From assembly GCA_963585895.1 (NCBI GenBank), contig OY757921.1:50809949-50873948 (forward strand): 64,000 bases of DNA. Direction: 5' to 3'. Position numbers and translations under genes: made by a program. Below, piece after piece: positions 21,728-33,251 of this stretch. Source of the DNA: Sepioteuthis lessoniana (Eukaryota > Mollusca > Cephalopoda > Myopsida > Loliginidae). The notes beneath the pieces were generated by a model, which ran no database searches, had not been told where the DNA came from, and was given only the letters and a program-made list of their open reading frames with translations. Every line of letters begins with the position of its first letter. Position 1 is the stretch's first letter.

Positions 21728-22059
21728 AAATAAGGATAAATTACATAGTGTTTGGAACCAGAAAGAAATAATCTTTAAGGAGGTAAATCTTAGCAGTAAC
21801 GAGTTCCCCCTGGCCCTCTGCTTTAATTAGCGCAAGTCAATACCAGGACACTGAAATACCAGCAAACAACTAGGGACTTACAATTATCTGGTGAAATTTC
21901 AAAATAGCTTAATTGCAGTCTTATTCTAAATTAAAACATATTCAATGTAAGGGTTTTTTGTGACCCCCTGAAAGTTTCCTTTAGCAAAAGGTTCTTGTCC
22001 CATTTGTATCAGGAGTGCAGAAAATAAACAATCCCGAGGTCTTATATAGCCACAATGTA

Positions 22060-25000
22060 CTAAAACATGGCAAATCTAAACATAACTCAAGGTGGGACCC
22101 AAAAAGCAGATTTCGTTGTCATGATCGCCCGGTGCACCTATGATAACCAATGTGGGGACCCGATAGGGATTCTGCAAATGTTTGCTGCTCTTATATTAGG
22201 CACACAAACGACAAACAAACAATCACTCAAATCAGAGATCACAGCGCAGAAAGTGGACCGGGAAGATAACAAACCTGTAATTTACTGTTATCTTAGGAAT
22301 AACCCAACTCAAAGATGACATAGAAAAAGAATGGAAGACATTTGGGTAAGTTAGCTGAATTTAAGACAATAAACTAAAGGCTCGTTGACCAGGTTAGGAC
22401 AATAATTAAAGAAAGCTGTTTTTCTGACCTTGAAATATTGGAAATTCACCCGCAAATATATCGGGAACCATGTCAATATCCCACTACGATAGAAACCAAG
22501 ACGCTAAATATAGAAATACTAGAAACTTCCAACCAAAGTCAAACGCTAAGTAATAACAACCAAGAGACCACACACCCTGACACAGTGGAATAAACACTAA
22601 TCCAAGAAGGAAAAAGGAATGTAGAAATTATGAAGAGACTAATTTCTGAGAAGAAATGCGTATTGCCTTCTCTCAGGAACCAAGACTGGAAAACGATCAA
22701 AGTAGAAACTGAAAAAAAATAATAAATAAACGACTTCTTAACAAATATCCCAACGAACAACATCACGGAACTAAACAATAAAATCTATTTAGGAGCAAAT
22801 CAAGTCGGTGAAAATGTAGGTTTACCCCTGAAGAACAAGAACAAAATGGCTAAACTGGGATGGGAAATTGATTGGAAGCTCATATAAGTAATCTACGCCA
22901 ATAAGCAAAGTTGATAAGGTATAAAAAAATAGGAGATTTTGGGAAAAGGAGGAAAAAGCAACACACATACAACAAAAGATACAAGTCGAAGGGATAAATC
23001 AGAAGTTACTGGCGAAAGAAGAAAGATTAAAAGATACCAAAACAGGACCTTCTAAAACAAAGAAAGAAAATATATCAGCAAAACTGGGAAGCAAAACTGT
23101 TTTGGAACAAAGTATGGGAACGGCGGGATCATAAAAAAAAAAAAAAAGCCGAATGGATGAACAACATGGAAAAAGAGTTACCAAGGGTCGGAGAAAGTCC
23201 TAAGGCGAATAGACACATTGATTTACTCAGAACGACACTCAAAAGAATACCGAACCGGAAAACTCCAGGCCTTGATAGTATACACGGATTCTGGTTTGAA
23301 AAGTTCACTTTCATCTTTGAAAGATTGGCTATAAAAATGAATAGATTATCACAAGAAACAAATATACCCGAATGGAGGACTAAAGGAAAAACACCCTGAC
23401 CCAGAAAGACTGCCAAAAACAATTATAGACCCATAATGATCCTACCGAAAATGTTGAAAATACTAACGGTACAGATTAGGGAGGGAAATTACCATTCGTT
23501 AATAAGCTGCGGGACTATTCGCTGAGGAACAGAAAGGATGCCGCAAAGCATCTAGAGGGGAAGGTGGGCTCCTATATATTGACCAATACGCCTTTAATGA
23601 GAATAAAACAAGACAGAAAAATCTAACTATTGCGTGGATTGACTACAAAAAGACTTATGATATGGTCCCACAAAGCTGGATAACACACTGTCTCAAAATG
23701 TACAAGATATCCGACAAACTCATAAACATTATTAAGAAAACCATGAAATCCTGGAGAGTGGAATTGACAACAGGAGGGAAAAGCTTAACTGAAGCAAAGA
23801 TTCGGAGTGGTATATTCTAGGGGGATGCATTATCAGCTTTACTATTCGTAATAGCGATGATGCCACTCAACCACATAGTCAGGAAATGCACAGGCGGGTA
23901 TAAACTTAGTAAATTGCAAGAAAAAATCAATCTCCTAATGTACATCAAAGTGTTTGTCAAAACCCCAAAAGAATTGGAAGCCCTTATTCAGGCAACGAGA
24001 ATATACAATCAGCATATAGGGAAAGAATTTGGCATAGAAAAATGCGCAATGCTTATGATAAAAAGCAGGAAGCAACAAATGACGGAAGGAATGGAACTAC
24101 CAAATAAAGAAAAAATTAGAACGCTCAGAGAAAAGGAAACGTATAAATACTCGAGAATATTGGAACCTGACGCCATCAAACAAGAGATGAAAGAAAAAAT
24201 AAAAAAGACTACTTCAGGAGAACGAGAAAGTTACTCGAAATCAAACTATATTGCAGGAACCTTATAAATGGGATAAATACGTGGGCTGTCCTCCTCATAA
24301 GATATTCGGGACCATTCTTGAAGTAGACCAGAGAAGAAGCTAAAAACCGAACCAGAGAACAAGAAAACTCATGACGACGCATAAAACCATACATCCCAGA
24401 TATGACGTTGACAGAGTATGTTTCAAGAAAAGAAGGAGGAAGTGGATTCAGCAGCATTGAAGACAGCGTTGAAGTATCAATAAAACGACTCGAAGAGAAC
24501 ATAGAAAAGCGTGAAGGATGACTGATTACAGCCACCAGAAACAATACGAGAATCAAGAGAACGGAAATAGTCAGAGAACATAAATGGGAAGAAAAATGGG
24601 TATTTTAAGCGACTATCAAACGACATCTTACACGAGAAAACGTGGATGTGGTTAAAAAAGAAACCTTAAGAGAGAAACTGAATCTTTTCTAATAGTAGCT
24701 CAAAACAACGCCATAAGGACTAATCATATAAAAACAAGAATTTATAAGACGAAAGAAAACAGCAGATGTATGTTATGAGGTGACAGAGACGAAATGATCA
24801 ATCTTATAATAAGTGAACACAGCAAATTAGCACAGAAAGAGTATAAGACTAGACTCAACTAGGTTGGTGAGGTGATACACTGGGATTTGTGCAAAAGATT
24901 AAATTTGACCATACGAACAAATGGTTTTTGCACAACCCAGCATCTGTCCTGAATAATGAAACACACAAATTTCACTGGGATTTTATGGTAGAAACGGATC

Positions 25001-25410
25001 ACCTAATCTCGGCCAGAAGATCAGACCTAGTAATAATCAAAACAGAAAAAAATGAACTTGCCGAATTGTGGAATTTGCTCTTCTGGTTGACTATTGAGTT
25101 AATTTGAAAGAAAAAGAAAAGAAGGATAAGTACCTGGATATTGTTAGAAAACTGAAAAAAAAAGTGGAACATGAAAGTGACTAATTGTAATTGGTGCTTT
25201 TGGTACAGTCACCAAAGGATTGATACAGGGACTGGAGGACTTGAAAATAAGAGGACAAGTGGAGACCATCCAAACTACAGCATTGTTGAGATCGGAGAGA
25301 ATACTGAGAAGTGTCCTGGAGACTTGACGAGACTTGCTGTCGCTGAAATTCCAGTGAAAGACCATAAGCTACCGCTGGTGTGAAAAACTCCACAAGGAGT
25401 AAATAATAAT
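22060..25410 (+). pseudogene. R4/Dong-like LINE, near full length, dead
   Basis: The most complete non-LTR element of the R4/Dong type here. The N-terminal part is readable from about 22386 ('SDLEILEIHPQIYREP', 'LPSLRNQDWKTIKVETEK', 'LTNIPTNNITELNNKIYLG'). RT begins near 23240 with 'KTPGLDSIHGFWFEKF' and 'NNYRPIMILPKMLKIL'. It continues with 'IAWIDYKKTYDMVPQSWI' near 23630 and 'GIF-stop-GDALSALLF', where a TAG at about 23818 replaces a Gln codon. The catalytic 'YxDD' motif reads 'MYIKVFVK' at about 23938, so both Asp are lost. A CCHC-like finger near 24756-24830 has lost two ligands. The restriction-like endonuclease region ('HWDF...TDHLISARRSDLVIIK') lies at 24975-25050. The 3' end at about 25400 has an AATAATAAT tail. 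Whether 22060-22320 belongs to the element is uncertain. Confidence 0.8.
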
Positions 25411-25960
25411 AACTGAATACAAGAATAGACACACGAGGATGTGGAAAGTGATCCAACGCGAATTGAGCCGGAAACTGAAATTTCACGATACAAAAAATAG
25501 TAGATTTAGAAACAGAATCTGTCCAAAAAAATTGAAAGGCATAAAATTCTCTGGGTCTTTGAGATAAAAACACGTCACCCAATACAGACTAGAATATCAG
25601 ACCTGCTTTTAATTAACAAGAAGAAAATAATCTGCCATACAATAGATTTTATCGTACCAGCAGACCACAAAGTGAAAATGAATGAAAGTGAAAAGCTAGA
25701 CAAAATTCTGGACCCTGCTAGAGAGTTAAAAAACTGTGAAATATGATTGTGACGGTAATATCAATCGTTGACTAAGGCCTTGGAATAATCAGGAAGAACC
25801 AGGAAAATAGAGTCCATGAACTAGAAATTCGAAGAAGAATAAAACCATGCAGAACTCATCAGTGCTAAAATTGGCTACGATACTTTATCGGTCTGAGGAG
25901 ACTCGTTGTCATTCAGACTCCAGTGAAAGAACCCCAATTATAACTAGTGTATAAAACTCG
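25411..25960 (+). pseudogene. R4-like LINE, second copy in tandem
   Basis: Starts right after the AAT tail of the preceding copy. It encodes the endonuclease-like region 'TRISDLLLINKKK' and 'HTIDFIVPADHKVKMNES' (about 25575-25690), then the C-terminal stretch and 3' end to about 25950. Frames are broken by several stops. The RT is absent, so this is a 5'-truncated insertion. Confidence 0.75.
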
Positions 25961-26396
25961 TAAATAGTAAAACTACTACCAATAACCAATGCAGCCAGGA
26001 CAGAGATAGGGAATTGTAAGACGTAAAGTAAGTACCTAAGATTAAAAAGAATTTTAGAATCAACATTGGTGGTAGGAATGAACATCCTCTGGGAATTATG
26101 CAAGCAGCTTGGATTCAAAAATAGAAAAAAAAATCTATACAAGCAAAGCAGAAACTTAGCGATAGAAAAAGTAATCTTCTTTCGGATTTTCAAATTTAAG
26201 CTGATCAGACAATCCAAGCAATGCGTTTAGAGCTCGTCATCGTAACAAAAGGACTGTCAGGGTTTGGATGGAGCAACTCCCGTAGACCAGAGTGGGGGAT
26301 GGAAGAAAGTGAAAAACTGAAGAATATCTTAATCTTTCCATAGACATAAAAAGTGATAACAATAGGGATATTACCGTCACAATCGTATTGTTATAA
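25961..26396. other. No gene seen
   Basis: AT-rich DNA, perhaps more decayed R4 material ('gaagaaagtgaaaaactga' near 26300), not certain enough to call. Confidence 0.35.
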
Positions 26397-26397
26397 C

Positions 26398-26695
26398 AAT
26401 GGTGTAGTCATTATCGTCGTAGGAAATGGACACGGCGACACGAGTTCAAATCCTGGACGAGACTGATTGCATTTCACATAGCACTAATACCCTTGCAGAA
26501 GGTATGAATCTAATTATTCTCCCTCCAGCTATGGGTAAATAATAGGACAGACTAGGTTCTTCAGCCTTGGTTAGGCAACTAGTCTAGGAGAAGGAAAATT
26601 CTGAATTCAAACCTGTTGAACTCCGTTTTAAAAAAAATTGACCTTGTGTCATATCCTACCAGGGCGGAGGAGTTGGTAAATAGTATTAATATTAA
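26398..26695 (+). repeat. SINE-B, near-complete copy
   Basis: Almost identical to 14596-14888 over the head ('gtcgtaggaaatggacacgg', B-box 'gagttcaaatcctgg') and body ('ctccctccagctatggg'). Ends with 'ggagttggtaaatag'. Confidence 0.85.
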
Positions 26696-26739
26696 AAACT
26701 TTTAAAGTCTTTGTCCCCCCCCCGCAAAAAAAGACTCTA

Positions 26740-27005
26740 TACTGTCATCTGAGTTTAGATAACACTCTTCAGGGAAGTAAGACGCCTCCAGCTGAAAAAG
26801 AAGAGTGTTGGGTATAAAACTAAACTATATCTGTTGATACGGTTTCAGTTCTGAACATCTAAGAAGTGTGGGGTAACCCTTTATTGTCTGACCCAGAGTG
26901 GTGGTACCTATTAGAGTCCCATCTATAGGTAAAACATATCTGTATGGAAATTAATTTTATTCGATAGGAATACTTGACGACATATAGCTGGGCGTAAATT
27001 AACCG
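26740..27005 (+). repeat. M repeat, head plus one monomer
   Basis: Head block with 'gttgggtataaaactaaac', 'gacccagagtggtggtacc' and 'attagagtcccatctatag', then one degenerate monomer ('cgataggaatacttgacg'). Confidence 0.65.
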
Positions 27006-27183
27006 TATTGGTTTTGTTATTTGGTTTAATGGCATACAAATACTTGTGGGTTATTCAATGCTAAGTGAATAGTTTCAAGGCAACATTATCTTTCAACGGA
27101 TTAGCTCATTTATTTTCACAAAGTTAAATGGTTTGTTTTTATTGTATTCCATAACAAACCTTGTGGGTTATTTAAAACCAAAT

Positions 27184-27187
<4 letters not shown>

Positions 27188-27240
<53 letters not shown>
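27188..27240. repeat. (TA)n array, left of mariner B
   Basis: About 53 bp of TA repeats; the mariner begins immediately after its final TA. Confidence 0.95.
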
Positions 27241-27242
<2 letters not shown>

Positions 27243-28149
27243 AGGATCATTAAGTAAGTTTCCAGACTTTTTTCGTATGAGCACTTTTATGGATAGTACA
27301 CACATAAAACTCTAATCTCATTCGAAGTAATCTCCTCCGGCTGCAAAGCACTTGTTATACCGTTGCAACAACTTCTGGAAGGCTCCATGGAAGTCCTCTT
27401 GTGTCAGCGTGTCAACCACCTTCGCCACAGCCTCTTTCTTCTCATCAATTGTATTATAACGACAGCCTCTGAGCTTAGGGAATAAGCTAAAGTCACAGGG
27501 AACAAGGTTTGGACTATAGGAACGGTGAGGAACTGTCTTGATGCCCATCTTGGTCAAATAGTCTGTGACAAGGATGGAGTTGTGGACTTGTGAATTGTCC
27601 TGGTGGAAATGCCACTGACCCGATTTGAAGACTGTTGGCCTCTTCCGGCAGAATATCTTTCTGAACTCCCTTAAAACCTCAACATAGTAATCCTAACCCT
27701 AACCCTTTGGCCAAACAACTCTGGTGTTCTGACTTCCTTACTTTTCCCAAAAATCTCATCCTCCCTCACAGACTCCCTGCCTTGCTTGAATCTCTTATGC
27801 CACTCAAAAACTAATGTTCGATTCATGAAAGATGGTCGAAAAGCAGTCTGAAGCTTTCCATACGTTTCTGTGACATTTTCTCCTAGTTTAAAACACAATT
27901 TTATTGCATATCGTTCTCGTAAAATGTCCTCACGTCCAGATTGCATTTTTGAAATTCACCAGCTGTGACAATCAGGCTTTAGTAGGGTGTATCCCAATTG
28001 CTGCTGTAGCTGTTCATTTGAACCTGAAACCATAAAAATTGGTCAGTCATCTTATAAGATGTATAGCAATAACATATTGAATTTTCAAGAGACTACAACA
28101 ATTTTAAATGCCGGTACAAAAAAGTCTGGAAACTTATTGAAGACACCAC

Positions 28150-28150
<1 letters not shown>
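27241..28150 (-). mobile_element. Mariner derivative B
   Basis: A 910-bp mariner on the minus strand, with both terminal inverted repeats and TA on each side. The 5' end (at 28150) has 'caataagtttccagac'; the 3' end has 'gatcattaagtaagtttcc'. The N-terminal frame at 27946 reads 'MQSGREDILRERYAIKLC' and continues through the helix-turn-helix region to 'TPELFGQ' (stop). Sequence then jumps to the region before 'QDNSQVH'-like and 'YSPNLVPCDFSLFPKL' (about 27480-27530). The frame ends 'EDFHGAFQKLLQRYNKCF'. The segment with the first catalytic Asp is missing, at the same place as in copies A and C. It cannot encode an active transposase but keeps the ends needed for mobilisation by a full-length relative. 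Confidence 0.9.

Positions 28151-28204
<54 letters not shown>
28151..28204. repeat. (TA)n(TG)n array, right of mariner B
   Basis: About 40 bp TA followed by TG repeats. With 27188-27240 it forms the array split by mariner B. Confidence 0.95.
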
Positions 28205-28639
28205 ATTTGTAAGCGAATCGGTGAATAGTTTGTGAGTAACATTATTTTTCAGGCATTGTTACCCAACACAAATAGTTCTGTTTTATATTAATCATTCCTT
28301 TATTAACTATTTTAAGTATTGCCATCGAATACTAATAATTTAATTCATTATTATTTGTTTGCGCACTAATCAATTATTCGCTTTGAGAAGTGTTATTTGG
28401 AACAATAACCCTTTACTAAATGTTGTAGGTGACTCCCCTATGACCAGAATAATGGACTTACCCAAAGAGAATATTAACCAAGAACTAAGCTGGTAGAGCG
28501 GAGAGTAGGAGAGCCACCGTAGTAAGCACCTTGCCTGTCTTCGTGTACATTGAACTAAGGAGACCTTCTCACAGACTTTTGGATACATTTGTGTGGCACT
28601 CATATCTCCGTGTTGAGTTATTTATTTATTGACCCCTAA

Positions 28640-28918
28640 TAATCAGTCATAACACTAAATATCATGATTATTAGTTACTTGAAAGAGTAGAATTCTGTGC
28701 CAACAAATGACTATTAGTTAACAGAAATAATTAGTTGAAACTATATAATTATTTGTATTTGATAAGAATGTTTGATATATAACTGTGTTCAAAAAACAGA
28801 AATGTAAATATAGACGTATAATAAACTTTATTCATTAATCTCTAGGCATCAAATCGTCTGAGACGGGTTGACATGCCGTAAAAACGAATAGGTCAACCAA
28901 AAAAAAAAAAAAAAAAAA
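28640..28918 (+). repeat. M repeat, monomers, tail and poly(A)
   Basis: Monomers ('gaaactatataattatttg', 'tgataagaatgtttgat'), the tail 'attaatctctaggcatcaa' ... 'gacgggttgacatgccgta', then about 20 adenines. A poly(A) end fits spread by retrotransposition. Confidence 0.7.
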
Positions 28919-28919
28919 A

Positions 28920-29040
28920 GGACCACTTTATCCTCTTAGCTATGTATTAGATCATATCACTACTGTTCTTCTACAAGGATGGATTTGATATTAGATAACT
29001 CATCAAGTTTGATATGCCATTAAATAAATCGAACAAACCA
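28920..29040 (+). repeat. SINE-C tail fragment
   Basis: The 3' part of family C ('gttcttctacaaggatgg', 'tcatcaagtttgatatgcca'), directly after the poly(A) of the M repeat. Confidence 0.65.
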
Positions 29041-29404
29041 ACCAGTCAAAAGAAGACCTGAAAAGTTGGAAATCTTAGAAAGAAAGGAAACAAAACACAA
29101 AGGACGCCATTGAAACGTCGCGTAAACCTAAAAGAGCAATACTATAAGATTATTGTTAGTGATTCTCACTTGGTGCCTCATTCAACATCACTGATATTTA
29201 GAAAAGTCATTAAATGTGTTAATGAGACTTGTTGCCTCTTGTTACCCGTCCCAGAGCCAGTATATATTACAAAAAAAGCTTGATGCAGTCACCCTCCTGG
29301 CTGAAATATTTTTCTTTCTCCATCAAAATCAAAGAAAAGTCTGCACGATATGATAAACGTGACACTCTCATCAGCCACTGAAATGAATACGATGATGTCT
29401 GGGG

Positions 29405-29605
29405 AGCACCCGTGGCCTTGTGTCTAACCTGTTAGAATGCTCTGTCGTAGTAAGCGAGTTCTATCTCCAGCTGTTCTGTTACGTTCACTTGGGAACTTAT
29501 ACCCTTGGCAAACCTTCATATATCTCCCCAGTTATGAGTTTAATAGTATCACTCCAAGGATGGATTTAGCATTAAATAATCCTCCAAGATTGATATGCCA
29601 TTTAC
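29405..29605 (+). repeat. SINE-C copy
   Basis: A tRNA-like head ('gtggccttgtgtctaacctg', B-box-like 'gcgagttctatctccag'), a body with 'acccttggcaaacctt', and the tail 'ctccaagattgatatgcca'. Confidence 0.75.
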
Positions 29606-29869
29606 ACTTCGATACGGAACACAACTATGATTTTGATCTAACAGACATTCATATGAGATTGTATTATATGAAAAAAAAAAAATTACAATAGTATTCAATG
29701 AAACAGCACAGCTTTTTTTTTTGCCTAAATCAATATCAAGAAAAAACAGAATACCAATAAACAAATAGAAATGGTATATTCTTGATTAAAAAAAAAGGAC
29801 TGAACAACTGAACGACTTTTTTGTTTTCTAGTATTAATCTTCAATTATATCTTATAGTATTCATAATGG

Positions 29870-30211
29870 ATTGCAAACTATATAATAGCCCAGTCGGCTG
29901 TGACTGGAGAATACGTCGAATGCATCGTTGCAGATGGGTACATCCCCTAACCAATGAGTGTACTGTTAAAATTCCTGTCCTGGAGCTTTGGAGTATGTGA
30001 AGTACTACTTCATTGCCATTACTCAAATGCCCACTTGGGGTGGAAATAACAGTTAGGGTCCTATATAAAGGTCAAGTAGAACTGTTTAATCATTGAACGG
30101 TGAGCATACAAATGACGAATGTTGAACTGAATTGTTTTTGTTACATAACAACACTTGAAACTATTTAACTGTGAGCAAACGAATGAAAAATATTGAATAG
30201 AATTATTATAA
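29870..30211 (+). repeat. M repeat, left part (interrupted)
   Basis: Head ('gtcggctgtgactggagaa', 'cattgccattactcaaatg', 'cagttagggtcctatata') and first monomers ('ctgtgagcaaacgaatga'). The array is broken at about 30211 by a SINE-A and resumes at 30458. Confidence 0.7.
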
Positions 30212-30457
30212 AAAGTAAAGTTGGCGACCATAGTCGAGGGTGACCCGAAGGCTCCCTTTTCGATAGCTACAACACCAAGATGTAGGGGAGGGCGCTACTC
30301 CTTTCCCTGGATTGCTCCGCTTTACCTTATAATGCTGAGTGTTAAGCAAGGTAGCGTCAAGTACCATTTTTAAAGTTTTTCCCATGACTCAACCTGGGAT
30401 TGAATCCAGGTCTCCCGGGCCATTGGCTAACACTCTAGCCACTATACCAATGTCCGG
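30212..30457 (-). repeat. SINE-A, complete copy
   Basis: The best SINE-A head in the window. On the minus strand from 30457: A-box 'tggtatagtggctagagtg' and B-box 'ggattcaatcccagg', then the body and the 3' end 'atggtcgccaactttactt'. It lies inside an M repeat. No clear target duplication was found. Confidence 0.85.
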
Positions 30458-30680
30458 TTTACCCAAGTGTTAAATAGATATACTTAAAAGCATTAAACAG
30501 TGAACAAATAACCATTTATTTGTGAGCAAATAAATGATAGACATTAAACAGAATTATCAGTGTTTGATAGCAATACTTGAAACCATTTAACTGTATGCCA
30601 AAAAAAAAAAAAGAGTTTGGGCTTGTTAAAATGTTTCCTATAAACTAGTCCTGGACAAATCATTCGTATCTAATATGTGT
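30458..30680 (+). repeat. M repeat, right part
   Basis: Resumes the monomers ('tagcaatacttgaaacc', 'atttaactgtatgcc') and ends with 'gttaaaatgtttcctat' and 'aaactagtcctggacaa', the pre-array block. Confidence 0.7.
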
Positions 30681-30728
30681 ATTTATAAACTAGATTTAAC
30701 ATTAAAAAACTTACTTAAGTGCCATAAG

Positions 30729-30825
30729 CCCAACAACCAACCAACTAGCGAAGCCAACCAACAAACAAACAACCAACCAACCAACCAACCAAACAAACAA
30801 AAAAACAAACGAACAAAGAAACAAA
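30729..30825. repeat. (AACC/AAAC)n simple sequence
   Basis: About 97 bp of CCAA and CAAA units; the QTNNQPTNQ reading is an artefact. Confidence 0.9.
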
Positions 30826-31081
30826 CATCTACATTATTTTATGATTTGTTACATCTGGTAGTCATAATAGCAATCACAAAACAGATTTTCAGATAATTTT
30901 CAAATTTCAAATTTCGAAATTTCCGACTTATCGATGCCTAGCATACATTTGTTTCTATGACTTCAAAAATGCCGCTATTGTTTTAAGAAGTTTCGAATTA
31001 TCTGAAGAATCTTGTGTTGGCGAAACGTCATGATGTAAGATTTTTAAATTTCAACAAGGTTTTCCTTGATATTAATTATAA

Positions 31082-31083
<2 letters not shown>

Positions 31084-31117
<34 letters not shown>
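31084..31117. repeat. (TA)n array
   Basis: About 34 bp of TA dinucleotides just before a reversed SINE-B. Confidence 0.95.
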
Positions 31118-31121
<4 letters not shown>

Positions 31122-31124
31122 CCT

Positions 31125-31365
31125 GTAACCTGGTTTGGTGGTTGGAGTACTACTTTGACGTAGCGTGTCATGGGAGCCTATCTCTCTTCAGATCTACATC
31201 TGGTTTCAGTTCAGCGTTTTTCTTCTCCTAGACTGGTGTCTATTAAAAAATTTAAAACCTCCACTACAATTTATCCATAATTGGAGGGAGAGTAGTAGAA
31301 TTTATACATTCCGAAGAGTAGTTGCGCCATTTGAAATGCAAACAACTTCATTTAGGTCTTAGACA
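31125..31365 (-). repeat. SINE-B, degenerate copy
   Basis: Reverse-strand family B pieces: 'cttctcctagactggtg', 'taattggagggagagta', 'attccgaagagtagttg' and 'gccatttgaaatgcaaac'. Confidence 0.55.
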
Positions 31366-31381
31366 AAGTTTCCCCCCCTAC

Positions 31382-31384
31382 CTT

Positions 31385-31441
<57 letters not shown>
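31382..31441. repeat. (CT)n(TA)n array
   Basis: About 30 bp CT passing into about 32 bp TA. Confidence 0.95.
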
Positions 31442-31445
<4 letters not shown>

Positions 31446-32190
31446 CTTTCATTTTTTTTATCCTTGTTCATTGTCTGCCGTCTATTTAAGTTATTAATAT
31501 GCACCCTTCTCCAGAATCTAAATCAAAATTGTCAGAATTGTATAGTAAACGATAGCCAGCTAGATTGATATCGACAGAATTATTGATTTTTGTAATTTTA
31601 TTAATGCCAATGATATTCCTAATTCTTTGATTATCCGATCTGTGATAATCACTTAGAGACTTCTCCACTGAACAATCTTCAAAATAATCATGAACTAGAA
31701 AAAAAAAAAGATGAATATATCAAGCGCGACTCCCTAAAAAGAAAACAAGATTAGTTTCTGAACTAATCTGCTTAAGAAGTAAGAAAAAAAATGTAATTCA
31801 AAAACAAAATAGTTCATAGTTTGTTGCGATTTTCTTCTGTAGTGCAATATAGTTAAATAAGGCAAATCAACTGCATTGAATAATAAAAGATGACAGAATT
31901 ATTCATTATATTTTGAAATAAATCATCTGTTAAAACTATATTTGAATTAGAAGCCTGAAATTCTGGAAATTTTTGAACAAAACAAAGGAAAAGGAAATAA
32001 AATTGGCCAAGCCTTATTTTTGTATATTTTTTTTTCCTTTGTTAATCCACGAACAGTTTTCAATTTGAATGGGTTTAAAAGAAATCGTTGGTGAAATCAG
32101 AATAGGGGAATTTACGTTAACAGGCATATGAGAATTATCTCAATGTAGAAATTACGAAAAATTAAAATTATTAAATATTATCTCGTACTT
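31442..32190. other. No gene seen
   Basis: AT-rich DNA; no motif in the short open frames. Confidence 0.4.
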
Positions 32191-32194
32191 TAAT

Positions 32195-32510
32195 TGATTG
32201 ACTGATTGATTGATTTTAATGGCATATCTACTCGTCTAGGGTTATTTTATGCCTAGTGGGTAGGTAATCGTGTATATATTAACATATTTTGTGCAGTTGT
32301 TTCTTTTGAGTTTTTATTTGCACTGATATATATGATATCAAATATTCCCTTCTCATACAAATAATTTGAGCACAATCGAGTCGTTTCAAGTATTTTTATC
32401 TAAAATGAATTACTTATACAAAGGTTTCAAGTAATTATTCCAGTATGATAATCATTTGTTTGAACCCAGTTACAAGATTTTCAAGTAACACACTCGTAAA
32501 AATAATACTG
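32195..32510 (-). repeat. M repeat, minus strand
   Basis: Reversed tail ('ttttaatggcatatctact', 'aggttattttatgcctag'-like) followed by reversed monomers ('tttcaagtatttttatct', 'gataatcatttgtttgaac'). Confidence 0.65.
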
Positions 32511-32584
32511 TACCTTATACCAAATACAGTACCTTTTTCTTTATTGAAAGAAATACTGAGATACACAACTTCTGGAGAAGTGTG

Positions 32585-32812
32585 AGAAGAGAATCCACTA
32601 GGCACAGTGGCTAACGTGCTGGACTGCTGCATCGAAGTTAGGTCGAACTCCAGTCACGCTATTACGTTCATTTTTGGACTACTACCTTTGGAAAAAGGTA
32701 TGGACTTCCTTATTTCCTCAGTGATAGGTTGAATAATACCAAGTCTTCTACAAGGCTTTGACATTAAATAATCGAGAAAGGTTGATAAAGCAAATAAACC
32801 AAACCAAACCAA
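32585..32812 (+). repeat. SINE-C, near-complete copy
   Basis: Head with an A-box-like 'cagtggctaacgtgctgg' and a B-box-like 'ggtcgaactccagtcacg'. Body ('ctttggaaaaaggtatgg') and tail ('gacattaaataatcgaga', 'ggttgataaagcaaata'). Confidence 0.75.
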
Positions 32813-33251
32813 ACAAAACTCAGTTGTCGAAACGGATAGTCTTCATAAACAAGCCATTATCGGTTTCATGAAAATGTCAGTAGTAAAAAAAAAAATCTGC
32901 ATTTGATGTGATTTTAGTCTCGAAAAAAGTGACTTGTTGAACTGGCAAGTTTCCCGAGTAACCTGTCCTGACAGGCATTAGTTTTCTTCGGTCTGACCTT
33001 TACATTACTTGTTGTCGTCTGCTTTTATACGAGATGACTGATTACTGTATGGTTTTCTTGAACTTTCAACCAATTTCTTTAAATAAAGCTTTATTATGCA
33101 TCTAAATAATCATCTCCGTTCACTGTTAATAATTCTTTCCCACATTCACTATGTTTCGAGTTTAGATTTGAAAAAACAGTGCTTTGTCAAGGCAGAGCCA
33201 GAGTAAGAATGCTTTCTTAACTCAGAGTTAAACTGCCAACTTGCAGGACAT

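Larger units (their letters stand above)
27012..28395 (-). repeat. M repeat(s), minus strand, hosting mariner B
   Basis: Reverse-orientation M material on both sides of mariner B. On the left are two tail blocks ('gtttaatggcatacaaata', 'aaaccttgtgggttattta') with monomers between. On the right, after the AT/GT array, are the reversed pre-array block ('gaatagtttgtgagtaaca') and reversed monomers ('ttaactattttaagtattg', 'tatttgtttgcgcacta'). This order fits one M repeat whose internal (TA)n array received the mariner. Confidence 0.65.

Noticed and set aside
30212..30457. A-box and B-box suggesting a tRNA gene
   Set aside because: The promoter boxes belong to the head of SINE-A; no complete cloverleaf with a proper acceptor stem and anticodon arm is present.
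30729..30825. Tandem CCAA units resembling a spaced repeat array such as CRISPR
   Set aside because: Simple four-base microsatellite without unique spacers; the DNA is also eukaryotic.
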